Source: Mycobacterium sp. 852013-50091_SCH5140682 (GTDB lineage Bacteria > Actinomycetota > Actinomycetes > Mycobacteriales > Mycobacteriaceae). From it: a stretch of 64,000 bases of DNA. The position numbers and the translations under genes were made by a program. Where the stretch lies: NCBI RefSeq assembly GCF_001665685.1, contig NZ_LZTB01000011.1:1-64000 (forward strand), read 5' to 3'. Below, piece after piece: positions 8,734-17,152 of the stretch. A model generated the notes under the pieces. That model was given only the letters and a program-made list of their open reading frames with translations, did no database searches and was not told where the DNA came from. Every line of letters starts with the position of its first letter. Position 1 is the first letter of the stretch.

Positions 8734-9627
8734 TCAGCGGTCGGCCACGCGGCTGCGGAGCAGGCCGACCCGCTCGATGTCGACCTCGACGGTGTCCCCC
8801 GGCTGCAGCCAGACCGGCGGAGTGCGCTTCGCGCCGATCCCCTGCGGGGTGCCGGTCGCGATCAGGTCACCCGGACTGAGCGTGAGGAAACTCGAGAGGT
8901 AGGAGACGACGCGCGCGACGGGAAAGATCTGGTAGCTCGTGTTCGAGCGCTGCATCTCGACGCCGTTGACCTTCGTCACCAACTCCAGGTCCTGCGGATC
9001 ACCGACCTCGTCGAGTGTCACCAGCGCCGGACCCCAAGGAGTGGATCCGTCGACGGCCTTGCCTGCCAGCCACTGCGTGCCCCGGTACTGCAGGTCGCGC
9101 GCCGTGATGTCGTTCAACGGTGCGAGGCCCGCGACGTAGGAGAGCGCATCCTCCTCCGAGACCCGGCGCGCAGTCCGGCCGATGACGACCGCCAATTCGC
9201 CCTCGAAGTCGAGATTCTCACTGACCTCCGCTCCGCCGATCAGATCGTCCGGACCGATCAGCGTCGACGCGAACTTGGCGAAGATGTCGGGATAGTCAGG
9301 AAGTGCCCGTCCCGTTTCGGCCACGTGATCCTTGTAATTCAGCCCTACACACAGCACTTTGGCGGGGTCGACGATCGGTGCGGTCAGGCGCACCTGCGAG
9401 CGCTCCCCGACCCTGGCATCGGGATTCCGCCGGACCAGTGCATTCATGCCGGCCGATAGATCTGCAATGCCCGCCCCGTACAACTCGAGCAGTTCCCGCA
9501 CGGAAGATGTTGTGCCGTGGACAGCCTCAGGCGCGTCTTCGAGCAAGCGGTGAAGGTCATAGACCACGTCGTCGACGAGTACGCCACCGCGGGTGGTGGA
9601 TTGGTCTTCGTAGGAAACGATTCTCAA
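8734..9627 (-). CDS. Fumarylacetoacetate hydrolase family protein
   Basis: The 297-residue protein has the FAH fold in its C-terminal two thirds, with the metal-binding acids in NLDFEGELAVVIG and the late motif TGTPQGIGAKRTPP. Family members hydrolyse C-C bonds in acylpyruvates, decarboxylate oxaloacetate, or hydrate 2-oxo-alkenoates. The start is TTG, preceded by AGGAG at 8 bases; no better ATG fits. It sits 23 bp after the aminotransferase gene in the same orientation. It probably processes a 2-oxo acid intermediate of the local pathway; the reaction cannot be chosen from sequence alone. Confidence 0.85.
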   Translation of the reverse strand: MRIVSYEDQSTTRGGVLVDDVVYDLHRLLEDAPEAVHGTTSSVRELLELYGAGIADLSAGMNALVRRNPDARVGERSQVRLTAPIVDPAKVLCVGLNYKDHVAETGRALPDYPDIFAKFASTLIGPDDLIGGAEVSENLDFEGELAVVIGRTARRVSEEDALSYVAGLAPLNDITARDLQYRGTQWLAGKAVDGSTPWGPALVTLDEVGDPQDLELVTKVNGVEMQRSNTSYQIFPVARVVSYLSSFLTLSPGDLIATGTPQGIGAKRTPPVWLQPGDTVEVDIERVGLLRSRVADR

Positions 9628-9650
9628 AGTTCACACTCCTTGGCGATGGC

Positions 9651-10946
9651 TCAGGACTGGGGGCAACGCTCGGCTACGGAGAGCACGGCGTCGGAGAGGC
9701 GGTCGGCAATATCGGTGACAACGTCCTCTGTCATGGGTGTCGACAAGGAAAGCAGGTTGGCCGGCGAACCGAGGAGGCCGCGTTCATAGGATGCCCACCA
9801 CAGCCGATGTTGCACTGTCTCCTCGACCTTCTGAGCGCCCGCAGGGACGGCACGGAGCAGTGACCCGCGGCCGCGCACCTCCCAACCGGCGTGGGCGACA
9901 CGGGAATTGACGGTCTTGCGGGCGGCGTCGCCGAGTGTGTTGAGGCGGCATACCTCCTTGTCGGTGTACAGCCGCAAGGCGACGGCCCCCGCGGCCATAC
10001 TCACCGGGTTTCCCGAGAACGTGCCGCCGTGCGGCAGGCTGCCGGGCTTCGTCGGATCGACCTCAGCCATGAGCTCAGCCCGCCCGACGATCGCGCCGAC
10101 AGGGAACCCTCCGCCGATGAGTTTTCCTGTTGTGAGCAGGTCAGGTTCGATGCCGTACTCACCACTGAATCCCCCGAACCCCAGCCGCAGACTGATCGTC
10201 TCGTCGATCAACAACACGATGCCGTGGCGAGTCGCCAGATCCCTTGCCTCACGGACGAATTCCTCCGAGATGGTGAGAAGCCCGGCGCGGTTGGGAAGCA
10301 GATCGAGGACGATCGCGGCATACTCCGCAGGCGCACTTTCGACCGCTTCGCGTAGGAACGCGGTGTCGTTCAGCGGCACCGCCGTGACATCCTTGACAAC
10401 GCCCTCGGTGACGCCGCGGGTGTAGCTGGGTCCTCCTGGAACCAGAGCGACATCGGACGTGCCGTGATATCCGCCCTTGGTCACAATCACGCGTTCGCGG
10501 CCGGTGCTGGCCCGGGCGATGCGAATCGCCGACATCACCGCTTCCGTGCCGGAGTTTGCGAACCGCACCTGATCCAGTGCAGGTAGCCGCGAGATCAGCA
10601 GCTCGGCCAGCTCCCATTCGTCGAGGTTCGGGATGCCCCAGCTTGCTCCCGAGGACAGGGCCTTCGTCGCCGCCTCGGTGATCGCGGGGTGAGCGTTGCC
10701 GTGGATCAGCGAGGTGAAGTTGTTGTTCGCGTCGATCAGTTCACGGCCGCGGTCGTCCCAGATCCGGTATCCCTCACCGCGAATCGCGTAGGGACTCGGC
10801 GCACCGGTGTAGTACGTCGAGCGCCCGTAGCCGCCTGGCAGCAGCGGGAATCCCCGTGGTCCCCGGCGCAGATGTGGATCCTCGGCGGGCACCCGGTCAA
10901 CGGCCTGTTCGCCAAGACTCTGTGTTGTCACCTTGTTTCTCTTCAC
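9651..10946 (-). CDS. Class III PLP-dependent aminotransferase (GSA-aminomutase-like)
   Basis: The 431-residue product resembles glutamate-1-semialdehyde aminomutase and related omega/beta-amino-acid transaminases. The PLP lysine is in TTGKLIGGGFPVGA, the ring-nitrogen aspartate in LLIDETISLR (usually DEV in the family), and phosphate contacts are expected at ANSGTEA. The true hemL for tetrapyrrole synthesis is not expected in such a catabolic setting. The GTG start overlaps the stop of the upstream dehydrogenase as GTGA; a second GTG five codons in is possible. It would remove an amino group from a substrate and produce a semialdehyde or oxo acid for later enzymes. Confidence 0.86.
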   Translation of the reverse strand: MKRNKVTTQSLGEQAVDRVPAEDPHLRRGPRGFPLLPGGYGRSTYYTGAPSPYAIRGEGYRIWDDRGRELIDANNNFTSLIHGNAHPAITEAATKALSSGASWGIPNLDEWELAELLISRLPALDQVRFANSGTEAVMSAIRIARASTGRERVIVTKGGYHGTSDVALVPGGPSYTRGVTEGVVKDVTAVPLNDTAFLREAVESAPAEYAAIVLDLLPNRAGLLTISEEFVREARDLATRHGIVLLIDETISLRLGFGGFSGEYGIEPDLLTTGKLIGGGFPVGAIVGRAELMAEVDPTKPGSLPHGGTFSGNPVSMAAGAVALRLYTDKEVCRLNTLGDAARKTVNSRVAHAGWEVRGRGSLLRAVPAGAQKVEETVQHRLWWASYERGLLGSPANLLSLSTPMTEDVVTDIADRLSDAVLSVAERCPQS

Positions 10947-11923
10947 TTTCCGTTAGTCACAACGTCGATCAGCGGCTGTCCGGTGAGCGCCAACCGCACC
11001 CGCTCCACTGCGCCCTCCTGCAACGCGCCAGTCGAGCGGTTCGAACGCCACGCGATATGCGGTGTCAGGATCGTGTTCGGCGCAGTCCGAAGAGGGTGCT
11101 CCGGGTCCAGCGGCTCATGCGCGAAGGTGTCGATACCCGCACCGGCGATGTGCCCGGAATGAAGCGCCGCCGCAAGCGAGGCCTCGTGAATCAAGCCTCC
11201 GCGTGACACGTTCACCACCACCGCGCCTTTGCGCATCCTGGCCAGCGCCTCGGCAGAGATGAGATTCCTGGTGTCATCAGTCAGCGGTAGGTGCAGCGAG
11301 ACGACATCGGAATTCTCAAGGACGTCGGCGAGGTCTGACATCGGCACGAAACTCTCGGCGACGAACGGGTCGTACGCGCGGACGCGGGCTCCGACTGCCG
11401 AGTACATGCGTGCCACGTGCTGGCCGATGCGGCCCATACCGACGACACCCACCTCCAACTCGGATAGCACCGGGGTGTCATAACCGATGGTCCCGGCCCA
11501 GCCGAAGCCACGGATCGCGGCGTCGCCCGTCGGCAACCGCCGGGCAAGTGCAAGCCCCATGGCGAACGCGTGGGATGCCACCTCCTCCGAGGCGGTGCCC
11601 GGGACGATGGACACGGGGATCCCGGCATGGCTGGCCGCAGAGACGTCGATGTTGTCGTAGCCGATTCCATAGCGGATCACGGCCCGGCACTTGCCCATCA
11701 CGGGGAAATCCGCCGCGGTGAGCCGCGCATACGGAGTGATCATGACGATCTCGGCTTCCGGTAGACCATCGCGGAAAGCGTCTGTGTCCGCCGCTGCGTT
11801 GAGTCTGTAGCCGAATTCCTCGGCGAGTGCGTGCTCGCGGTTCAAGTCCGGGAAGTGGTGGGGGGCAACCAGAATGGTGCCCTGCCCATCGCGGTTCGTC
11901 ATCTGCCGTCCTGTTCGTGTCAT
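10943..11923 (-). CDS. D-isomer-specific 2-hydroxyacid dehydrogenase
   Basis: The 326-residue protein shows the NAD motif VGMGRIGQHVA near residue 156 and the catalytic trio Arg in NVSRGG, Glu in AHEPL and His in TPHIAW. Such enzymes interconvert 2-oxo acids or hydroxypyruvate-like compounds with D-2-hydroxy acids. It is the first gene of the minus-strand series and faces the SDR across a 253-bp divergent region. An internal ATG at 11902 with AGGACGG upstream could be the true start and would remove seven residues. Confidence 0.87.
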   Translation of the reverse strand: MTRTGRQMTNRDGQGTILVAPHHFPDLNREHALAEEFGYRLNAAADTDAFRDGLPEAEIVMITPYARLTAADFPVMGKCRAVIRYGIGYDNIDVSAASHAGIPVSIVPGTASEEVASHAFAMGLALARRLPTGDAAIRGFGWAGTIGYDTPVLSELEVGVVGMGRIGQHVARMYSAVGARVRAYDPFVAESFVPMSDLADVLENSDVVSLHLPLTDDTRNLISAEALARMRKGAVVVNVSRGGLIHEASLAAALHSGHIAGAGIDTFAHEPLDPEHPLRTAPNTILTPHIAWRSNRSTGALQEGAVERVRLALTGQPLIDVVTNGK

Positions 11924-12046
11924 GCTCTCGTTCCCTGCCGACCACCTGATGGCGCGTCGTGTTCGGAAGTGAGATCAAGTACAGCGCGAAGTCGAGGGCA
12001 CCAACCGTGCCAGAACGGCACACATCGAGAGCCGAGCCGGCCGATG

Positions 12047-12063
12047 TGTCCCGAATCGGGACA
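12047..12063. promoter_or_regulatory. Perfect TGTCCC inverted repeat, candidate operator
   Basis: The 17-base sequence TGTCCCGAATCGGGACA is a perfect inverted repeat of 8-base arms around one base. It lies in the divergent region between the dehydrogenase and the SDR, about 120 bases from either start. A further half site (TGTCGGGA) follows at 12068-12075. Palindromes of the TGTC-GACA kind are commonly bound by Fis-type activators, and one such gene is the neighbour, so it is a reasonable activator site. That link is inference. Confidence 0.55.
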
Positions 12064-12176
12064 TTCGTGTCGGGATGCCGAGGTTTTGATTGTTCATGCA
12101 CGGTGTCGGGCGGGTCCCCCACAAGATCACCGTCCGGCTGCGTGCTGCCCGCTCGGATGACGAAGAAAGGACTGCG

Positions 12177-13046
12177 GTGTCGCAGAACGGCAGATTCGAA
12201 GGACGCGTTGCCTTCATAACAGGCGGTGCGCGTGGACAAGGCGCCGGCATTGCGCGACGGTTTGCCGAAGAGGGTGCCGACATCGTCATTTCCGATATCG
12301 CGAAGCAGATCGACACGATCCCCTATCCGCTCGCCAGTCCGGACGACCTGGCGGCAATCAAGGCCGAGGTCGAGGCGGTCGGCCGGCGCTGCATCGCCGA
12401 CATCGTCGATGTTCGAGAGCAGGGACAACTCGATGAACTGGTGGCCAAGGCGCTCGACACCTTCGGCCGCATAGACATCGTCTGCCCGAATGCCGGCATC
12501 ACCGGAGCTATCGCCCCTTTCTGGGAGATGACGGAATCCCAGTGGTCAGACATGATCGCGGTCAACCTGACGGGTGTCTGGCATACGGTGAAAGCAGTTG
12601 CCCCTACGATGATTTCGCAGCAGTCAGGCGTCATCATCTTCACCGGCTCACTGAACACGCACGAGCCGTTGATGAACTACTGCAATTACGTTGCCTCGAA
12701 GCACGGCGTGGGTGGTCTCGCCAAGTCGGCAGCGCTCGAACTTGGGCCGCACAATGTGCGGGTCAACACCATTCTTCCGGGTCCGGTGAACTCGCCGATG
12801 ATCAACAACCCGGTAATGAATGAGTTCATCGCCGGCTTCGAGGGAGCCACAGGCGACGACATGCTGAAGGCGTCCCGGGCCTGGAGTTTGCTGGCCGGAC
12901 GCGGCGCCATACCGATCAGAGCCGTCGCCGACGCAGTGCTATTCCTTGCCTCCGACGCGGCCGACCATATTCACGGCGCCGAGTTGCTGATCGACAGCGG
13001 ACACATGGTCATGCCGCCCATAAACGCCAATCCCGTAGTCGACTGA
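12177..13046 (+). CDS. Mycofactocin-coupled SDR family oxidoreductase
   Basis: A short-chain dehydrogenase of about 289 residues with glycine motif TGGARGQGAGIAR, NAG at PNAGITG, and Ser plus Tyr-x3-Lys ending in YVASKHG. After the second beta strand it carries the insert KQIDTIPYPLASPDDLA. That insert is characteristic of SDRs that bind NAD tightly and pass electrons to the peptide-derived redox cofactor mycofactocin. The GTG at 12177 is chosen because AGAAAGG lies 6 bases upstream; the longer frame to 12090 has an unlikely N-terminus. It is transcribed away from the catabolic series and probably oxidises an alcohol of the same pathway. Confidence 0.88.
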   Translation: MSQNGRFEGRVAFITGGARGQGAGIARRFAEEGADIVISDIAKQIDTIPYPLASPDDLAAIKAEVEAVGRRCIADIVDVREQGQLDELVAKALDTFGRIDIVCPNAGITGAIAPFWEMTESQWSDMIAVNLTGVWHTVKAVAPTMISQQSGVIIFTGSLNTHEPLMNYCNYVASKHGVGGLAKSAALELGPHNVRVNTILPGPVNSPMINNPVMNEFIAGFEGATGDDMLKASRAWSLLAGRGAIPIRAVADAVLFLASDAADHIHGAELLIDSGHMVMPPINANPVVD

Positions 13047-13157
13047 ACACCCCGCGGTAGTCGGCCTGGATGCCACGCAACCAGGCCGACTATCCATGCT
13101 TTCCATGAATGTACGAGCGGCGTTGCCGCATAAGGGCGTCTGTAGGGTTGCCCGCCG

Positions 13158-14930
13158 TCAATCGAGCGTGAAGCCTCGACGCGTGTAGAACTCGATCTTG
13201 CGGTACAGCGTAGATCGGCCGATCTGCAGCAGCTTGGCTGCCTGGAGCCGATTGCCACCCGCCTCAGCGAGGGCATCCTGGATCTGCCGTAGCTCGACCT
13301 CTTCGAGTCGCGACAGGCGGCTCTTTGCCAGCGCCCGACGATGAGTATCGCTCAGGTGTTCCATTCCGAGTTCGGGTGACGCACAACGGACTGCTGCCGA
13401 TGTGACGAACTCATGCAACTGCGCGACATTGCCCGGCCAGTCGGCCTCGGTGAGGACTCGGAGCAGGGTACGTGAGATACGAGTGTTCCCGTGCGGCCCG
13501 CGTTTGATGAAATGCGCAGCAAGCAAGGGGATGTCGTCACGGCGCTGCCGGAGAGTCGGCATCGCGATTTCGATACCGCCGAGCGCGGAAGTGAGCGCCA
13601 TGGTGTCCTCGCCCATCCCGGCGAGGGTGATGACGACCGCCGGGTTGTCATGCGTTGCAAGGAGTTCCGCAAGGGCCGCACATGCTTCAGCGCTCAGGGC
13701 GTCGGCATGGCACAAGACCACCGACGCTTGCCTGAGCAGCGCCGACGTGATGTCGTCCAGGCAGTGTTGCTCGTTGAGCTCTGGCCGGGCGCAATCCAGA
13801 ACCACCGTCTCCTCGGCCATCATCGATGCCATCGATGTGGCCAGCGTCAGTTTGCCTGTTCCTGGCTCGCCGATGATGCATGTCGGCAATCGTCGCCGTA
13901 CTGCGCTACTGGCCACCTCAACCGCACGACGCAGCGCGACACTCTCCCCGATCACGGCCTCGAACGGATCCCGCCGTGTGGTTGACGGCGACGCTCCCGC
14001 ACGTATGCCCTTGATGGGCGCCAGAGGCTTGAGCCGGATGACACTGCCGATCGTCTCGCCGCCGGACGATATCGGGCTGGCTCGAAGATGCAACGCCCGC
14101 TCCGGTTCGAGCATCACCTCGCGCTCCACCGGACGCGAGGTTTGTTCGGACTCGCGCGCATAACCGGCCAGTACCGCGTAGTCGGCCGGCTGCAGCATCT
14201 CAAGTGCTCCCCGCGTCGCGATCGTCATGCGGCTGTCCATCACGACGACAGACTCCGACCCTCGTTTGCGCACTTCGGACAGGTAGGAATCGAGCAACGA
14301 TTTCTCGCGTACAGCCAGGCCTTCTGCGAGTCGTCGTGAAACCTCAGCCGCGGCACCCTTCACGATCCAGGCGATCGAGGCGGGATTGACGTCCATGCCG
14401 ACATCCGCCGGGAGCGAAAGGCTCAGGAAGCCCCGCACCGCGCGGCGCAGCGGGTCGTAGATGGGCACCGACGTGCAACAGAAGTCTTCGAGACTGGCGA
14501 CAAAGTGCTCAGGTCCCCATATTTGGACCGCGGCGCCCTCTTCGATCGCAGTGCCTTCAGCGTTGGTACCGGCGACGTCCTCCGACATCGCCCCCCCGAA
14601 GGTCGGAAACAGCCTCTCGGCCACTCGCCGTACCTGCGGCTCGCCCCGAAAGACCGCGACCGTCCCGGATGGATCAGCCAGGATCACGTGGGCTCCGCTG
14701 TCGGCGGCCAACCGCTCCAATTCGCCCAACACCGGCTCGGCGCAGCGCAGCACCAGATCATCGATCTCGGGCTCGTGGATGTCTTCGAACGTCCGGCGGT
14801 CCGGGTCGATGTTCCACATCATGCTCCGGCGCCAAGACCGTTCAATCACGGGCCGCAGCGACGACAGGTCAGTGCCGGCCGGATCCGCGACAAATCGGTC
14901 ACGCAGAGTCCTCAGATGGGTCGCGTCCAT
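13158..14930 (-). CDS. GAF/AAA+/Fis-type transcriptional activator
   Basis: A 590-residue regulator. The N-terminal ~300 residues are GAF-like sensor sequence. A reduced AAA+ domain follows, with Walker A GEPGTGKLTLA, and a C-terminal Fis helix-turn-helix with GGNRLQAAKLLQIGRST. It resembles AcoR-type sigma54 activators, but the GAFTGA loop that contacts sigma54 is not visible and mycobacteria have no sigma54, so it must act another way. The start at 14930 has GGAGG 7 bases before it. It lies between the SDR and the permease and is the likely controller of the island. Confidence 0.85.
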   Translation of the reverse strand: MDATHLRTLRDRFVADPAGTDLSSLRPVIERSWRRSMMWNIDPDRRTFEDIHEPEIDDLVLRCAEPVLGELERLAADSGAHVILADPSGTVAVFRGEPQVRRVAERLFPTFGGAMSEDVAGTNAEGTAIEEGAAVQIWGPEHFVASLEDFCCTSVPIYDPLRRAVRGFLSLSLPADVGMDVNPASIAWIVKGAAAEVSRRLAEGLAVREKSLLDSYLSEVRKRGSESVVVMDSRMTIATRGALEMLQPADYAVLAGYARESEQTSRPVEREVMLEPERALHLRASPISSGGETIGSVIRLKPLAPIKGIRAGASPSTTRRDPFEAVIGESVALRRAVEVASSAVRRRLPTCIIGEPGTGKLTLATSMASMMAEETVVLDCARPELNEQHCLDDITSALLRQASVVLCHADALSAEACAALAELLATHDNPAVVITLAGMGEDTMALTSALGGIEIAMPTLRQRRDDIPLLAAHFIKRGPHGNTRISRTLLRVLTEADWPGNVAQLHEFVTSAAVRCASPELGMEHLSDTHRRALAKSRLSRLEEVELRQIQDALAEAGGNRLQAAKLLQIGRSTLYRKIEFYTRRGFTLD

Positions 14931-15465
14931 CCCGATGCCTCCGCCAAGGCCATACGGTCCACGCGCTTTGCCTGCACGCCCTGAACTCGTGACGTCGGGC
15001 CGCGCATCTACCGCCAGAGGATTCGATGACGCACCAATCAAAATTGCATTCCCTTCCGCACCACCATGATGACATGCAGCGATATGCAAGGCCACTGGGA
15101 AGTTGCCAAAATCCAACGAACTCTACGTATGTGAAGAGGCAATCAACCCTGTGCGAAGCCCACGGACTCTGCGCCGAGGCCGCAGGCAACCGGGCCGCCA
15201 CAGCCGGTGCCTGCGGTCAGCCTCTCGAGCAGCAATAATCCCGAGCGCACGCACGAGCCGCACCGTTCGCATCAAAGATGTTGCGGCAGAACGGAATCAC
15301 ACGATCCGTGAGCCACTCGCGTGCCGCTGACCTGCCATGCTGCCAAGGCGGCGGGGCGGCGGCGCACAGCCCGTGCTTCAATTCGGCACAGTCGGAGGCA
15401 TATCGTCGTCGTTACGTTCAGCGCCACAGGTTTCGACCGCGCGACTGAAATAGTAAGGACACATC
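14931..15465. other. 535-bp divergent intergenic region
   Basis: This is the gap between the activator (minus) and the permease (plus). I see no convincing gene, RNA or strong palindrome in it. It must hold both promoters; AGTAAGGA just before 15466 is the permease ribosome site. The neighbouring TGTCCC palindrome is not repeated here. Confidence 0.5.
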
Positions 15466-17001
15466 ATGGGTGAACCATCTGCCAACACGGCAAGCTCAGC
15501 GCCACCCGCAACCGCGAGATGCCGGACACGACTCTCCGGGCGCATGGGCACCACTTCGCTGGTGCTCAGCGTACTCGCCTTCTCGGCCCCGATCGTCACG
15601 GTCTCCGGCTACATCGCGTTCGCCATCGGCTTCGTCGGAGAGGCCGCGCCTCTTGCCTGGGTGATAGCCACCGTCGTCCTTGTGGTGTTTTCCGTCGGCT
15701 ACACCACCATGACCCGACACATCCATCGCCCGGGCGCCTTCTATGCCTACATCTCCCTCGGCCTCGGCAAGACGTCTGGCGTCGGCGCCGCCTACCTGGC
15801 GACGGTGTCCTACATCCTCATCCAAACAGGCGTCTACGCCTTCGCTGGAGTCACGGTCTCTCAAGCCATCGAGCACCTCGGCGGTCCAACAATCCCGTGG
15901 TGGGCGTGTACCGCGGTCGCATGGGTGATCATCACCGCCCTTGGGCACTTTCAGATCGAGCTGTCGGCCAAGGTTCTCGGCACCGTCATGGTCGTCGAGG
16001 TTCTCCTGGTGGTGGTGTTCAATGCGTTCACCCTCGCCAAGGGCGGAATGGGCGGCCTGTCGGTGCAGCCGCTGAACCCGGCACTGTTCATCGGCGGCGG
16101 CACCGGCCTGGCGCTGCTGTTCGCGTTCGGCAACTTCATCGGGTTCGAAGCGACTGCGCTCTACCGCGACGAAGTGCGTACTCCCAGTAGGACAATCCCG
16201 CGGGCCACATATCTGTCTGCGATCCTGATCGGCGGCTTTTATGCCGTATCGGCTTACAGTTTGGTGATCGCCTACGGCGGTGACGTCAAGGCACGCGCGA
16301 GTAACGACCCCACCACCATGTTCAACGATGCGTTGGGCCAATACGTCAGTCACAGTCTCGCGACGGCCACCCTGCTGCTGGTTGCGACGTCGGCCATGGC
16401 GTCGGTGCTGTCCGTACACAATGTCGTCGCCCGCTACCTGCAGAACCTCGCCGCTGACCATGCGCTGCCGTCCTTCTTGGCAGCGGTGCATCCGCGTCAC
16501 ATGTCGCCGTACCGCGCCTCCTTCGCCACCTCCATCGTGATCGGTGCGTTGTTGATCGCCGGCGCCGCAGCCATTGCCGACCCCAACCTCATCATCGGCG
16601 GCGGCAGCGGAGTCGGCACAGCTGGTGTCCTGGTCCTGATGGCCGTCGTCAGTGTCGCCGTGGTGCGGTACTTCGGCCGTACTGGTCGGCCTGCCGGCGA
16701 AACCCTGTGGAAGGTCACTATCGCCCCGGTAATCGCATCCGTCACGCTGACCGCGGTGGTGGTATTCGCGATCGTCCGATTCGATCTTCTCGTCGGAGGC
16801 GAACCAGGTGAAAGACTGTGGATGCTGCTCATCCTGCTCGCTTTCCCAGTGGCCGGCTCATTGGTAGCCCGCTATCTCAAGCACCGCAGACCAGATCTCT
16901 ATCAGCGGCTGGGCCGGGCCGAAGGCGACGACGTGGCATCCGACCCGACCGGTGAGTCACAGGCCGCGGCGGCGGCTGCGACCCAGCCTGCATCCCGCTA
17001 G
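15466..17001 (+). CDS. APC-superfamily amino acid/amine permease
   Basis: A 511-residue inner-membrane transporter with about 12 hydrophobic segments. It starts with a short hydrophilic tail and TSLVLSVLAFSAPIVTVSGY as the first helix, and carries the conserved acid-containing stretch GFEATALYRDEVRTP near residue 225 typical of APC porters. The C-terminal 40 residues are hydrophilic and alanine-rich. An AAGGA ribosome site precedes the ATG. Its position next to the activator and the catabolic genes suggests it brings in the pathway substrate. An amino acid or amine cargo agrees with the aminotransferase and cyclic amidase nearby. Confidence 0.87.
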   Translation: MGEPSANTASSAPPATARCRTRLSGRMGTTSLVLSVLAFSAPIVTVSGYIAFAIGFVGEAAPLAWVIATVVLVVFSVGYTTMTRHIHRPGAFYAYISLGLGKTSGVGAAYLATVSYILIQTGVYAFAGVTVSQAIEHLGGPTIPWWACTAVAWVIITALGHFQIELSAKVLGTVMVVEVLLVVVFNAFTLAKGGMGGLSVQPLNPALFIGGGTGLALLFAFGNFIGFEATALYRDEVRTPSRTIPRATYLSAILIGGFYAVSAYSLVIAYGGDVKARASNDPTTMFNDALGQYVSHSLATATLLLVATSAMASVLSVHNVVARYLQNLAADHALPSFLAAVHPRHMSPYRASFATSIVIGALLIAGAAAIADPNLIIGGGSGVGTAGVLVLMAVVSVAVVRYFGRTGRPAGETLWKVTIAPVIASVTLTAVVVFAIVRFDLLVGGEPGERLWMLLILLAFPVAGSLVARYLKHRRPDLYQRLGRAEGDDVASDPTGESQAAAAAATQPASR

Positions 17002-17152
17002 CAGAAGCTAGTTTCTCCTCTCGCGCAGAGATTCAACGGACCCTGTTGCGTAACAACTAATCCTGCGTTCCGCAACTGGCCTGTTTTCTAAACGCCCTGT
17101 GCTTCAAAAGATTCGATAGATCACCGCCACAACTGATAAGGAAGGCGCCACC

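Noticed and set aside
9651..10946. Annotation as hemL (glutamate-1-semialdehyde aminomutase of haem synthesis)
   Set aside because: The context is catabolic with overlapping dehydrogenase and FAH genes, and the DET variant in place of DEV also argues for a transaminase relative.
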